From the NCBI GenBank assembly GCA_004431415.1, contig QPMI01000662.1, positions 1-64,000 on the forward strand: 64,000 nucleotides of DNA, given 5' to 3'. The DNA is from Cyanophora paradoxa (lineage: Eukaryota; Glaucocystophyceae; Cyanophorales; Cyanophoraceae). The notes under the pieces were generated by a model. The model was not told where the DNA came from. It worked only from the letters and a program-made list of their open reading frames with translations, and ran no database searches. Numbering within the stretch: position 1 is the stretch's first letter; each line of letters opens with the position of its first letter. Positions 39,701 to 54,543 of this stretch are shown one piece after another. A program made the position numbers and the translations under genes.

Positions 39701-42313
39701 TCTCTCCCTGCCGGCCGCGTCGCGAGCCTCCGGGCAGCGGTACGAGGCGGCGGCGGTGGCGCTCTCGGGGCGGGAGGAGGCGCTGGACGCGGCGGCGGAG
39801 GAGATCGAGCGCGGCATGGACCTCCTCGGCGCCACCGCCATCGAGGACAAGCTCCAGGCCCGCCCGCCCGCCCCCGCGGCAGCCGGCCTGCCCGCGCCAG
39901 GCCCCGCTGACGCGCGGCGCGGGGGCAGGACGGGGTGCCGGAGGCGATCGCGGTGCTGCTGGAGGCCGGCATCCGCGTCTGGGTCCTCACCGGCGACAAG
40001 CAGGAGACCGCGCGCCCCCTCCCCCTCCTCCCCGCACCCTCCGCCGCCGGCCCGGGCCGCTGACGCCCCGGGGCGGCAGGCGGTGGACATCGGGTTCGCG
40101 TGCCGGCTGCTGGACGAGGGGATGGAGATCCTGACGGTGAACCACAAGACGGCCGACGAGGCGGCGGAGGCCATCGAGCAGCTTCTGGGCAAGGGCGCCG
40201 CCCGCGGCGAGGTCAGCGTCTGTCTGTCTCAGCACGTGACGCGGGCCTGCTCGCCTGCCTGCTCCCCTCTCAGCCTGGAGGCCCGCCAGGTCTCGGGCCG
40301 CCTGGCGCTCGTCATCGACGGGCCCTCCCTCGGCTTCGCCCTCGACCGCTGCCCCCTGGCCCGCACCCCCGCCCCTTCCCTTCGCCCCTCAGCCCCTCTC
40401 CCCTGACCCTTGCCTCCTCTCCCTCAGATGTTCCTGGAGCTGGCGACGCGCTGCACCGCAGTCATCTGCTGCCGCGTCAGCCCCCTCCAGGCCCGCCTCC
40501 TCCGCCCCTCCCCTTCGCACCGCCCCGCCCCGCCCCGCCAACAACTCACGCCCCCTGCCCCGAGCAGAAGGCGCTGGTGGTGCAGCTGGTGCGGGAGCAC
40601 GCGGGGGCCGTCACCCTCGCCATCGGCGACGGCGCCAACGACGTCCCCATGATCCAGGCCCGCCCGCCCCGCCTCTCCCCAGCCCGCCCCATCTTCCCTC
40701 GCTCACGCCCGTCGCAGGCGGCGCACATCGGCGTCGGCATCTCCGGCCAGGAGGGTCCGCCCCCGCCCCGCAGCGCCCGCCCCGCCCCCTCGCCGCCGCC
40801 GCCGAGGCGCGGGGGCGCAGGGCTGCAGGCGGTGCGGGCGGCGGACTACGCGATCGCGCAGTTCCGCTTCCTGCAGCGGCTGCTCCTCGTGCACGGGCGC
40901 TGGGCCTACCGCCGCGTCGCCAAGGTCATGATCTACTCCTTCTACAAGAACATCGCGCGTCGCCCCTCCCGCCCCGCCCCCCGCCCGCCCCATCTCAACC
41001 GTACCCCCCGCAGGTGTTCGTGGCGGCGCTCTTCTGGTTCACGTTCGCCTCGGGCTGGTCCGGCGTCTCCCTCTACGAGCAGTTCTCCATGTCCGCCTAC
41101 AACCTCGGTGCCCCCGCCCCCGCCCCGCCCTCGCCCTGCCCCCCCGCCCCGCCTCTGACCCCTCCCCCGCACGCCTCACGCCCAGCGTTCACGTCGCTGC
41201 CGATCGTGGCCTTCGGGGTGCTCGACCGCGACATCGAGGCCAAGACCGCCCTCGCCATGCCCCAGGCGCCCCGCCTCCCCGCGCCTCCCCCGCCTGGAGG
41301 CCGCGCGCCGAGCGGCGGGGTGGTGCCGGCAGCTGTACTCGTACGGGAGGAGCGGGGCGGCGTTCGGGCGGGGGGTCTTCTGGTCGTGGATGGCGTCGGG
41401 CCTCTGGCACTCCCTCGTCGTCCTCGTCGTCCCCCTCCTCACCGTCGAGGGGCCCTTCCGCCCCGACGGCACCGTCCGCCCCGCCCCGCCCCCCGCCCCT
41501 CCCCCCGCTCACCCCGCGCAAGGTCGGGGGCTTCTGGGCGGTGGGCGTGACGGTCTACTCGTGCGTCGTCCTCGTGGTGACCCTCAAGCTGGCGCTGCAG
41601 ACGCGCTCCATGACCTGGCTCAACGGCGCCGCCCTGTCCCTCTCCTGCCTCGCCTGGTTCGCGTGGGGCCTCGCCTACGGCGCCGTCAACAGGGTCGCCC
41701 CCTCCATGCACGGCGTCCTCCTCGTGCGCCCCGCCCCGCCCCCCCGGGCCCGCCCCGCCCACGGCCCGCGCAGGCGCTGCTGCGGACGCCGGCCTTCTAC
41801 CTCGCGCTGGCCCTGGCGGTGGTGACGGCGCTGGGGCGCGACTTCGCGTGGGCCTACCTGCACCGCACCTACGACCCCAACGCCCAGCACATCGTCCAGG
41901 AGATCGAGAAGTTCGGGCTGCGCGCCAGCCCCGACGCCGCCCGGCTGCCCATCTCCCGCCACTACGTCCACGACGACGACGAGCCGCTCTTCCGCCTGCG
42001 GCAGCCGTCGACGGTCGGGCGCGTGGGCCTCGGCGCCCTCGGCGCGGTGCGGGCGGCGCGCAAGCACCACGGGTACGCCTTCGCCCAGGAGGAGGGCCAG
42101 CGCGACATGCTCGCCAGCTTCGCCGCCCCGCGCTCCCCGCCCCCGCCCGCCCCGCCCGGCGGCGCCGGCCGGCCCGTCGCCTCCGACCTCTCCCTCACGG
42201 GCCAGCCGCCGCCGACCACCCGCTGCAGCCCTAGAGCCCCCGCCCCCTTTCCATCCCCCCCTTCCCCCCCCTCCCCCCCCCCCCTTCTCCGCTTTTCGGC
42301 CTCTCCGTTTTAG
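36701..42313 (+). CDS. P4-type ATPase (phospholipid flippase)
   Basis: Many exons. N terminus: [14 protein letters not shown], then [17 protein letters not shown] and [14 protein letters not shown], the P4 signature start. [14 protein letters not shown] is the first membrane segment. SSLDGETNLK is the actuator loop. PISLYV replaces the cation-binding motif, as in flippases. [13 protein letters not shown] is the phosphorylation site. [12 protein letters not shown] and [11 protein letters not shown] lie in the nucleotide domain; [10 protein letters not shown] and [13 protein letters not shown] complete the hinge. C-terminal segments include [14 protein letters not shown]. Flippases move aminophospholipids to the cytosolic leaflet. 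Several introns here start GC, for example after SLDG and after MIQ. The last exon ends at 42311-42313, extending past an alternative-frame stop at 42234. Confidence 0.93.
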
Positions 42314-43150
42314 GGCACGTATTCGCGTCATTTTTTTTGAATGCTGATCCCAAGCGAGCTTGAACGGTCGAGCTTTGCGGCACACTGGCAGTCTCGGCCG
42401 AGCTCAAGCTCGGTAACGATCATGCCATGATGAGCATGATATCGATCGATGGCATGGGCCCACTGCCCCGGTGGGCCCACGTGCACGTTGAATTTGCCAG
42501 CCTGCACGCGCAGCTGCCGCAGTGCCGCAGTGCCAGCCCTGAGTCTGGGCGGCCTGGTCTATCATGCGCACTGCGGCACTGCGGCATGCCATGATGCAGT
42601 GCCACGTTGGCGGGGCGACTCGGCGACCTCTCAGGCTCTACTGAACCTGCAGAATTCTGACGGCCTCGAGCTCGCCGAGTCGGCTCGCGATCGGCGGCCA
42701 AGTCTAGTCCGAGTTTTCCTGAGTCGCCAAGTCACTCACTTAACAGTCAGAGAAGAGCCCCGGAGACTCTCGGAGATGCTGTTCATGAGTAGAGTCATTT
42801 AATTTAATTTGATCATGAATCCCAAGGCATCGTCCTTCCACCCCCTCAAGGCCTGCGAAATTGCACAAGGTCCCCTCATCGTGTTCCAGGGCTTGCAATT
42901 AAGAATGTGTTCGATTCATGAAATCCTAGTTCGAATCGAAAACTGACTGTGGAGGTCTGCACCAGACAGGAAGACGGAAGCTCCGGCGAGGCCTCGTGCA
43001 CGAGGGGAGGCGGGGGGGCTGAGGGGAGATGGACGGGCAACGAGGGGGGCCGGGACGGGGGGAGCAGGCGGGGCGAGAGCGGGATCGGGATTGGGCGGGT
43101 GCGGGCCGGCGAGAGGGGGGCGGGGGCCGGGGCCGAGGCGGGGGCGCGCG
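42314..43150. other. Intergenic, hairpin-rich, no gene seen
   Basis: Lies between the 3' ends of the convergent P4-ATPase and RPB5 genes. It contains palindromic words such as GTGGGCCCAC (42471-42480), repeated GCACTGCGGCA around 42515-42605 and GAGTCGGCGAG-type repeats. Both 3' untranslated regions are probably here. Confidence 0.5.
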
Positions 43151-44093
43151 TCATACGACGAAGCGGTAGGTGACGTAGCGCCCCGCCGTCTCGCTGGGCC
43201 GGATGATCTTGACAACCTGCGGGGCGTGAGCGGCCGAGCGGCCGGCGGGGCGCATCCCGATTCCGGCCACGCTGACCTGGCCGCGCTGCATGCCGTAGTA
43301 CCGGGCGACGGGGTCCGTGACCTGGATGCGCGGCAGCTGCGTGTCCTTCAGCTTGCTGCGGGCGAGCGCCGGCGCCGGCGGCTCGTCAGGCGCTGGCGCG
43401 GGGGGCGGGTGCGGGGCGGGCGGGGCGGGCGGACTATCGGACGAGGAGCGCCTTCTTCTCCTCTGCGGTGAGGAGGATGTGCTTGGGGACGAGGACGTGC
43501 TCCGTGATATTCACGAGGAGCTCCTGCTCCGAGAACTGCTCCATCATAATCTTCGGAGCCAGCTCGCTCACCGCCTGCCTCGCGAACGCCGTCATGCCGC
43601 CCCGCACCACGATGATCGCCCGCGACACGCTTTCGTCCCGCATCCGGTCCACGTACCTGCGCCCCGCGCTTGAGGACCGCGACTGGCGGCGTGAATCGAG
43701 GAGGGCACGCAGGCGCACTTCCGAATGGGCTTCACGCCGACCTTCTCGTCGTCTGGCGGGCGAGGCGTGAGCAAGGATGCCTAGCTGCGGCGGGGCTCGC
43801 GCGGCGAACCGGGGAAGAACACGAAGATCTGGTCAGTTGGGTCATCCTTCTTCTGCACCATGATCGTCATAGCGTCCCGCCTGCGAGGCGCGTGAGCGCC
43901 GCGGGATGCGAGCGCTCGCGTCGTGCTCGGGCGCGGAGGGCGCGCACGAGGGTGCAGCGGAGTACTGATTCTGGAATTCGTCGAGGGTCATGTCTAGATC
44001 TGATTTCGAGACGAGGTAGCCTCGGTCGTTCAGCATCTGCATGATCGTCTTCCGAACGCGGTGCAGCTTGCTGCTTTCTGACTGCTCCGCCAT
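43151..44093 (-). CDS. RPB5: RNA polymerase subunit RPB5 (RPABC1)
   Basis: Starts [20 protein letters not shown] and continues [20 protein letters not shown], the RPB5 N-terminal jaw. The linker includes [12 protein letters not shown] and GVKPIRK. Then come [51 protein letters not shown] and the assembly domain [15 protein letters not shown], ending [13 protein letters not shown]. This is the near-universal shared subunit of RNA polymerases I, II and III. It is full length with short introns. It is divergent from ISCU, 240 bp away. Confidence 0.93.
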
Positions 44094-44332
44094 GGTTCCG
44101 AAGCCGCCGCGCGGACTCTGGGTTGCTGCCTGTAGACGTTCGGCGAGGCGGTCGTGAGGATGCCGCGATGGCCTCCCGAGCTACGAAGGGGCTGCGTTGT
44201 TATCGCTGCCGAAGGGCTAGATGCGCGCGAATCTCGCTTTCTGTGAGGCTTCCTGGCAACGCAGCTCTACGCGGGCTTTCCTGACTGCGGTACCCCGGTA
44301 GTTCGGTGCAGTTCGAGATCCAAGCGGCAACC

Positions 44333-44932
44333 ATGCTCCGCCACGTCGCCCGTGCAGGACTCGTGGCCGTTCGCCCTTCCGCCGCGGCGCCGCGTGCGGC
44401 GGGGGTGCTCCGGCGAGGCTACCATGAGAAGGTCATCGACCACTACGAGAACCCGCGGAACGTCGGCAGCCTCGACAAGAAGGACCCGACTGTCGGCACT
44501 GGACTCGTCGGCGCCCCCGCGTGCGGCGACGTGATGAAATTCCAGATCAAAGTCGATGAGAACGGCGTCATTACGGTCCGCGCCCTCCCCCAAGCGCGGC
44601 CGTGCACGCCCGAAACGTTTACGCCGCCACTTACAGGAGTCGTGCTTCAAAACGTTCGGCTGCGGCTCCGCCATTGCAAGCAGCTCCCTCGCGACGGAGT
44701 GGGTCAAGGGCAAGACGCTCGACCAGGCTGCAACTGTGAAGAACACTGATATCGCCAAGGAGCTCAAGCTCCCGCCCGTGAAGCTGCACTGCAGGTGCCC
44801 AGGCCGCCGGCGCCTTCATCATTATTTGCGCTTATCGCAGCGGCGTTCCGCAGCATGCTCGCCGAGGACGCGATCAAGGCGGCCATCAAGGACTACGAAA
44901 CGAAGAAGCAGAAGAAGGTCGCCATGGCATGA
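44333..44932 (+). CDS. ISCU: Mitochondrial iron-sulfur cluster scaffold ISCU
   Basis: Begins with a presequence, [20 protein letters not shown]. The NifU-N/IscU domain follows: [36 protein letters not shown] (first cluster Cys), [14 protein letters not shown] (second), VKGKTLDQA and LPPVKLHC (third). The last exon is [12 protein letters not shown]...KKVAMA. All three cluster-binding cysteines are present. It builds [2Fe-2S] clusters with the NFS1 desulfurase in the mitochondrial matrix. Three exons are joined across introns near 44590 and 44800. Confidence 0.94.
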
Positions 44933-45482
44933 GCGGCGAGCGCATCTTTCGGTGTAGAATCGTCAGGATATCGATTTCAGCTTCCGGCCTTCGGCAGCCT
45001 TCCAGCAATGGTGTCAGATGTATAGACAGATCGATACAGGCATTGTCTTGTAGTATGAGTAGATCAGTGTACGATGTAGAAGCGGCTGCGCGGAACGCGT
45101 GGCAGCGCCGTGTTCCCTCTCCCCTGGACTCGGGGCATCGAGCCCCCCAGCTACCGCCTCGTTTCGTGTCGTCGTTCCCGTCCTGTAAGTAGACGCAGTG
45201 CATATGGATATTTAAGGCAGACTGTATCCATGTGCGCATGATGGCATGTCGAAGTTGGGTCAAGCTCGTTCAGAACAGACCGTCGGACGCCGTGCTGCGG
45301 CTGCCCGCCAGGCGACAGCGTGAGGCTCCGCGGCTGCGCGAAGCGTGCGCAAAGATCTGAATGTCATAGCATCTCATCTCGTTCGGGCATCAGGGGAAAA
45401 AACACCGAGATCAAAGTATCGAGAGAAAAACAGGTGGAGGTTAAACTACAGGGAGGGGGTGGAGGTGGCGCGGGGGCGCGGG
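44933..45482. other. Intergenic, no gene seen
   Basis: Lies between the 3' ends of ISCU and the NUMOD3 gene. Lower GC than the flanking genes. No coding pattern or repeat is evident. Confidence 0.5.
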
Positions 45483-47624
45483 TCAGCGGCGGTCCTTGCG
45501 GATGGCGTCGCGGAGGCTGCAGTACTCCTCGAACTGCTCCCAGAGGCCCGGGATGTCCGCCTCCTTGATGTCCTGCGCCGCGCACCCGCTCCCTCAGGCG
45601 GGGCAGGGCGGGGCGGGGCGGGGCGGGGCGCGGGGCGAGCAAGCACCTCTGCCGAGGGGAGGCGGCCGTGCTGCTCGGAGAAGGCGTCGCTCCAGAGCTT
45701 CAGCTTGCGCCGCAGGTAGCAGAACTGCACGACCTGCACGCCCCCCGGCCCCCGTCAGCGCCCGGCGCGCGAGGGGCGGGGCGGGGCGGGGCGGGGCGGG
45801 CCTTCTGGGTCTCGAGCATGCGGCGGCGGATGAGGTTGCGCTGGCGGTTGGTGAGGTGCGGGGCGTCCACGTGGGGTGGCTCGTCCCCCGCCGGGGCCGG
45901 CCAGAGGCCCGTGTCCGACGCCCCGAAGAGCGCGTGCGGCGGCGCCTCGATCGGCTCCTCCACGATGCGCCGCCCCCCCAGCGACCAGACCGCACCCCCG
46001 GCCTCCTTCTTTCGCCCCGAGCGCCGCCCCCGCTGCCGGCCACCCTCCTCGTCCCCCGGGGCGGGGCCCTCCCAGTCGCCCTCGGAGAGGGAGCCCAGCG
46101 CCGCCTCCTCGTCCTCCACCTCGTCCTCCTCCTCCTCCTCCTCGTCCTCGCCGGCGAGCCACGGCTGCTCCCCGCACTCGCCCTCGCGCCCGCACTCGAT
46201 CACCGCCGCCCCGCTGCACAGCGCCTCCTCGATCCCCTCCTCGCCCACCACCGCCGCCGCCGCCGCCGCCTCCGCCTCCGGCTCGCCGTCCTCGCGCGGA
46301 GGACCCAGTGCGGCGGCGCCGGCCTCGCCCGGGGTGGCGGCGCTGGCCTCGCCGTCGAGGCGGGGCTTGGGGAGGAGGATGGCCCCCGAGCTCGTCTGCA
46401 CGATGCCGAGCAGCTCGCCGATGGTCTCGGGGCGGGGGCCCGGCGGGGGCTCGGAGACGGGGGGCTGGAGGGCGGGGCGGCGGGCGCGGCGGCGGCGCCG
46501 CTCGTCGGGCTCCTGGAAGAGGCTGCGGGAGACGAGGTCCATGGGGTCGGGCGCCCGCGAGAGGGCCCGGTCGAACTCCGCGAAGGGCTCCGTCGTCACG
46601 ATCTCCTGGATCCGCTGCAGGTCCTCCCGCTCCGACGCCCCCACGCCCCCGGCCCCCGGCAGCTTCCCCGCCCCCTCCGGCCCCGCCTCCTCCGCCCCCG
46701 CCCCCGCCCCCGCCGCCCCCGGCGGCCGCTGGAGCTGCGCCGGCGACGGATCGTCCGCCGCCGCCGGCGATGCGGGCGCCTCGTCGCCGTCCGGGGAGGA
46801 GGGGCGCAGGGGCGGGCCGAGCGACGCCGTCGTCGCGACGGCGTGCCCCGCCGCCATGGGGCCCGCGTCCAGCGGCCGCGGCTTCGGCTTGCGGCCGCGC
46901 TTCCTAGGCGACAGCGGCCGCGGCTGGTCGCTGCGCGTCCGCGGACCGGACATCTTTGCGCGGAACTCCGGGGACTGCCAGCGCGCCGACATCGTCGCCC
47001 GCAGCCGCGCCCGCCGCGCCTCATCCCAGCTCGCCTTCATCGCTTCGCTGATGCGGCTCTTCGACTCCTGCGAGTGCTGCCGCCCTGCGCGCCCAGCCGG
47101 CGTCGGCGCGGCGAATCGCTGCGCCTCTGCGCGCGCTTACCGTAGAAAGGGTTCATCTCGCCGGGCTTCGGCAACCGCCGGCGATCTATGGCCTCAACTT
47201 CGTCCAAGCCCATGCTGTCCAGCGCTAGCAACTCGTCGAACTCATCCGCGCTGTCGCTAAGGTGCGCGTCGTCGGCGAGCTCGCCATTACTGAACTGATA
47301 CGCGCCGCGGCCCTCGACCGGGCTCGGAAGTCGTGTTGTCAATGCTGACGAGTACTCCGAGCTTGTTGGCCTAGAGCGTGGCAGAAAGACCGTCCGGCCG
47401 CGCCTAACAAGATCTACTGCCGCGGCACGCCCCCACGAGGGGCGGATCGCGGGAGGAGGCGGCGGCCGGAGACTTCCGCTAATGCCATCGCTGCGGCTGG
47501 CGGGCGCGCCTCGCCGCCTCACCCGCGGTCGAACCGGCTGGCAATATGCTGCTGCTCTTGACTGCGGCGGGGCAACACAGACGAGAAACGCTGGCAGCGG
47601 CAACAACTCTCGCAGCATAGGCAC
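45483..47624 (-). CDS. NUMOD3-motif protein, possibly chromatin-associated
   Basis: An acidic segment (SDSADEFDELLALDSMGLDE) precedes GEMNPFYG. The next exon continues GRQHSQESKSRISEAMKASW, a good match to the NUMOD3 DNA-binding motif (NP-F-YG...HS-E-K-ISEA). It is followed by MSARWQSPEFRAKMS. An AT-hook-like RKRGRKPKPRP, a long acidic middle with an EDEEEEEEDEVEDEE run, and SNRQRNLIRRRMLE follow. The C terminus (KLKLWSDAFSEQHGRLPSAE...LWEQFEEYCSLRDAI) recalls W-F-GR-P motifs of Sld2-like regions, weakly. Green-plant proteins with this NUMOD3 arrangement exist, but their function is unclear. The start is uncertain. It is divergent from the MYST gene. Confidence 0.6.
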
Positions 47625-47716
47625 CGCCCGCCGCCGCTCGCCCGTTTACCGATCCGTGCGGCCGATTGATTGCACCGAGTTATTTGTGTACCCGTGCCCC
47701 GCTCACCCCCCCGATC

Positions 47717-50268
<2,552 letters not shown>

Positions 50269-50311
50269 CGCGTGGGGGCTTTCGGTCCGTTGCGAACTGG
50301 CCTGCGAGCAG

Positions 50312-50319
50312 TATATAAG
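50312..50319 (+). promoter_or_regulatory. TATA-box candidate upstream of the GT4 gene
   Basis: GTATATAAG lies about 170 bp before the ATG at 50485, in the gap after the MYST gene. A clean TATA word is unusual in this GC-rich DNA. The transcription start is unknown. Confidence 0.45.
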
Positions 50320-50484
50320 CCCAGCGGGGCCAGCTAGGGTATAGCTTAGTAGGAAGCGAAAGAAAGGTAACTCGAATTCCCGAGCTCGCCCAGCGTGCGG
50401 GCGAGCTAACTGACGCCCGGCAGCACCCAAAGAACACGCTCGCACACGTCGACAACCGCGCGCACCGCCCCGAGCAAGTCAGCG

Positions 50485-52597
50485 ATGCCGCGCAAGCTGA
50501 GGATCGCGCTGCTGAGCTGGGAGTCATTGCACTCCGTTGCGGTCGGCGGCGTCGCGGCGCACGTCACGGGTGCGCTGCGCGCGGCCCGGCGCGGCAGTTG
50601 CGCCGCACGCTGACCCGACCCCGCGCAGAGGTCGGAGCTGCCCTGGCGAGAAAAGGGCACGAAGTGCACATTTTCGTGGTGAGCAGCTGCCCCGCGCGCA
50701 CCGCCCGTGCGTGCTGGGCGAGTCTGCCCGGACCGCGCGCGCTCACGCCTCCGGCCGCAGCGCATCGGCCAGGGCCAGAAGCCATATGAAGTCATCCACG
50801 ACGTTCACTATCACCGCGTAACCATGACGCTGGATTCCGGTGCGCGAGCCGGGCCCCAAACCAGCACTCGAGCCTGACCGCGCCCGCCGGCCGGCGCGCA
50901 ACGCCGCACCTCAGACTTCTGCAAGGTGCGCACGCGCTGCCGCCTTTCTCCGCGGTCGCGCGGGGCTGACCTCGGGGAGCAGGAGATGAACGCGCTCTGC
51001 AACGCGATGATGTGGAGCATCGGGGAGACGGAGGCCTACCAGAACGCCCAGTTCGACATCGTCCACGGCCACGACTGGATGACCGGTCCGCCCCCCGTCC
51101 CCGCCACCGCCGCCCCCGCAGCGGCTAGCGCTGGATTGTCGTCCCTGACCGCGCGGCCGTCGCGCAGTGAAGGCGCTCGTGCAGGCGGCCAACACGGGCC
51201 ACAACACCGTCCTCACCATCCACAGCACCGAGTACGGCCGCTGCGGTGCGCCCGCCCCCGCGCCTTCGGCCCCCTCCCTCCAATTTCCTTTTCCTGACGC
51301 GCGCTTCCTTTTCTCCCGTCGGGGACCGCAGGCAACGTGTACTACCCGTGCGCGCCCACACGTGCGCAGCAGCGCGCCGGCGAGGGGGCCGACGGGGCCT
51401 CGGGCGCGCGCGCAGGCAGGGCCAGTCGGCGACCATCCGGTCGTGGGAGGGGGAAGGCATCCACAAGGCGAGCCGCGTCATCTGCGTCTCCGGGGCCCTC
51501 TGCGACGAGGTCAAGTCCCACTACCACGTTTCGGGTGCGTCCGCCACGTGCACCCCACGCCCCAAGCTGCGTGCACCCCCGCCGGCGGCGAGCCCCACGC
51601 AGGCGAGAAGCTGCGCTGCGTCTACAACGGGATCAACGTGCACAGGTACGACGGCTGGATCGACCCGGGTGCGCCCCGCCCCGCCCCGGCGCCCTTCCAT
51701 CGCTGGCCCCGCGCGGCCGGCTGACCTGGGGCCGGGCGGCCCCTCGGGCAGGCCCGGTGAAGCTGCAGTGGGGCGTGGGGCCGATGGAGCCGATGGTGCT
51801 CTTCGTGGGGCGCCTCACCGCCCAGAAGGGCCCCGACCTCCTCCTCGAGGGTACCCCCCCGCCCCCCGCCCCCTTCCCCCCACGCCCCCTCGCCTCCGAG
51901 CCCCGGGGGCGCAGCGGTACCGATGGTGCTGAAGGCGCGCGGGGACGCCAAGTTCGTCTTCGTGGGGGACGGCGACATGAAGCAGCAGCTCGCGAACCGC
52001 GCCAACGAGCTCGGCGTCGGCGGCTCCGTCCGCTTTCTCGGCGCCATGTCCAACTCCGACCCCCGCCTCATCAACCTCTACAAGGCCCGTCCCCGCCCCT
52101 CCCGCCCCCTCGCCGCCGCCCCGCCGACACGGCGCGCCACCGGGCGCAGAGCTGCGACTGCGTGTGCATGCCCTCCAGGAACGAGCCCTTCGGCATCGTC
52201 ATGCTCGAGGCCCGCCCCTCCCCCCTTTGTTCTCAGCGCACGCCCGGGCCTTGCTGACGCGCGCGCGCGCCGGGCAGTGCTGGGCGGCGGGGAAGCCGCT
52301 GGTGGCGACGCGGCAGGGGGGGCCCGGGGAGCTCGTGAGCCACGGGCAGGACGGGTGGCAGTGCGAGATCAGCGCCGACAGCCTCGCCTGGGGCATCTGC
52401 CAGGTCTTCCAGGTCCGCCCCGCGCCTCCCCGCCCGGAGCCTCCCGGCCGTGCCCCTCGTCTCACGCCGCGCAGAACTTCGTGCACGCGCGGTGGATGGG
52501 CGAGCAGGGGCGCGCCAAGGCCGCCTTCTCCTTCTCCTGGGACAGGATAGCGGACCACACCCTCGGCGTCTACGGCGACGTCGTGCCCCTCGACTAG
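50485..52597 (+). CDS. GT4-family glycosyltransferase, starch/glycogen-synthase-like
   Basis: Exons spell MPRKLRIALLSWESLHSVAV, GGVAAHVT (nucleotide-sugar loop), GAALARKGHEVHIFV, YQNAQFDIVHGHDWMT, GHNTVLTIHSTEYGR, GEKLRCVYNGINVHRYD, MVLFVGRLTAQKGPDLLLE, DAKFVFVGDGDMK and the E-x7-E motif SRNEPFGIVMLE. It ends FSWDRIADHTLGVY...VPLD. The two Rossmann domains and motif order fit GT4 enzymes near the glycogen/starch-synthase-like group. The acceptor sugar cannot be told. Introns after LYK and after MLE begin GC. Confidence 0.88.
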
Positions 52598-53142
52598 CGC
52601 TAGTGAAGACCCCTCCCCCTGTTTTCCTTCCCTCTCTGCCGCCGCCGCCGCCGCCGTTGAGCCTCGGTGCTCCCAGGGGGCCCAGGCCGGCCCCGCAGCA
52701 CTCTTATTCCCTTTGATTTCTCGGGCCTTTACTTGCAGCAGCCACTCCGCAACTGCGGCAGTGTACGCGTACATGGTTTCTGATCCAGTTTCATGTCACA
52801 GCCAGTTGCCGAGACCTCGTGATCAGTGTTTTGCATTCGCTGATTTCAACGTTTCTCCCCTTTCAGACCGCTCAAGGCCGAGTTGGTCGGCCTTGCTTGT
52901 ACCATGATGTCTCTCTGTAACTCCACACAAGGACAGTCTTGCATGCGATCGCAGGGACTCGCGCTGGCTTGTGGGGGTCGACGGTGGAGGGCGCAGGGGG
53001 GGCAGCATTCGAACAGCAAACGCCGGGCAGGGGGCGGGGTACAGGGAGCGCGAAGCCAGGGGGCAGGGACGGGGCCAGGAGGGGCGCGGGGCGTGTGGAG
53101 GGAGGCGGGGCGGAGGGGAGGGGCGGGGGCGGGGCGGGGGCG
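52598..53142. other. Intergenic, no gene seen
   Basis: Lies between the 3' ends of the GT4 gene and the RRM gene. It has a GCC triplet run near 52638-52655 and a G-rich stretch from 52975. No coding pattern is supported. Confidence 0.5.
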
Positions 53143-54543
53143 CTAGGTGCGGGGCCGCTTCTCCTCGTGCCGCCTGCGGTCCCGCCCGGGGCTCGGCGAC
53201 CTCCGCTTCCTGCTCCCGCCTCAGCGGCCCCGGGGCCGGCCCCTGGTGGCCGGCGGGGCGGGGCGGGGCGGACCGGTCGTCGGGGCCGTCGTAGGGCGGG
53301 GGCCCGTCGTAGGGCCCGCCGCCGTAGGGGCCCCGGGGCCCCGGGCCCATCATCGGGGGGCCCCCGTAGCCGAAGGCCGGGTTCACGTGCGAGCCCCCGA
53401 ACGGCGGGCCGCCCTCCGGCCCGTAGGGGCTGTACGGGTACCCCCCTCGCATCGGCGGGCCGCCGCCCATGGGGGGCCCGTAGGGCCTGGGCGGCATCTG
53501 CAGGGCGGAGTGAGGCGGGGCGCAGCGCGCGGGGAGGGGGCGCCGGGGGGCACCGGGCCGCCGCGGTAGCCGGGGGGGAAGGGCATCCCGGGGCCCATCG
53601 GACCGGGCCCGTAGGGCCCCGGCGGGCCGTGCATCATGGGCGGGCCGGGGGGCCGGTCTGCCGCAGGGGGCGCTCGTTCGGCACGGCGGGCGCTCAGCGC
53701 GGGGCGCAGCGCATGCGCACCGGGGCCAGGGGGGTACGGGCCAGGAGGCCGCACACCCGGGGGGCCGCCGACGCCAGGGGGGCCGTACGGCGGGACGGGG
53801 CCGCCGGGGGCGGGCCGCCGGGGCCCATCGGGGGCCCGGGCGGGCCCGGCGGGCGCTGCAGGGCGGCGGGGCGCGTCCCAAGTGAGAAGGTGCCCGGTGG
53901 CGAGGCCGGGCAGCACAGGAACGCGCACCCCGCCAGGTGGGGGGGTCGGCGGCTGCCGCTGCGCGTTCTGTATGTGCCGCAGGGACTGCTGCGAGGCGTA
54001 GACCACCATGCAGGGCTTCCCGTTGATGTCCCTGCCCGCCGCGTCAGGCGCAAGAAGGAGGAGCAGAGGCCGCCCGTCCGAGCAGCGGCGCCGGCGGACC
54101 TGTTGTTCACTTGCGCGAGCGCCGCCGCCGCCGCGTCCGGGCTCGTGTACTCCACCAGCGCGTACCTGCGGGAGATCCCGACGGTTCGTTTGCGGACGGG
54201 GGAAAGGAACTCGAAGAAGAGGGAAGAGGAGTCTTGAGCCCGAAGGAGCCGGCAGGGCGCAAAGCTGCGCCTGGGAAAAGGAACGGGGCGCGGGAAGTGC
54301 GAACCCGCGGAATTTGCCGTTCGCGTTGTCCGTGAACATTTTCAGGTCCTTCATCTTTCCGAACTGGCCAAACAGCTCCTCCAGTTGCGCATCCGTAGTC
54401 CACTGCGCGGGCATCAGCGAGAGGGAGCGGGAAGACGCTGCGGCGAGGCCCCGGACCCAAGTGAGGTTTCCCACGTAGACCGCAGTCTGGCCTCCATGGT
54501 TGGGCGCCGATGCCGCGCCTGAAGAGTAGCGGTTTGTGAGCAT
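53143..54543 (-). CDS. CPSF6/CFIm68-like RRM protein
   Basis: One RRM: TAVYVGNLTW (RNP2), WTTDAQLEELFGQFGKMKDL, NANGKFRGFAL (RNP1), YTSPDAAAAALAQVNN and INGKPCMVVYASQQS. NLTWWTTD and NGKFRGFAL resemble the RRM of cleavage factor I subunit CPSF6/7. A long Pro/Gly/Met-rich region follows (PPGPPMMHGPPGPYGPGPMG; MPPRPYGPPMGGGPPMRGG). The last exon is RS/RD-rich (RKRRSPSPGRDRRRHEEKRP), as in CPSF6. It would act in mRNA 3' processing in the nucleus. The start at 54543 is the first Met in the RRM frame. Confidence 0.78.

Noticed and set aside
42440-42620. Structured RNA gene in the palindromic intergenic region
   Set aside because: Short palindromes of restriction-site type are common in this DNA, and no known RNA family or conserved box was seen.
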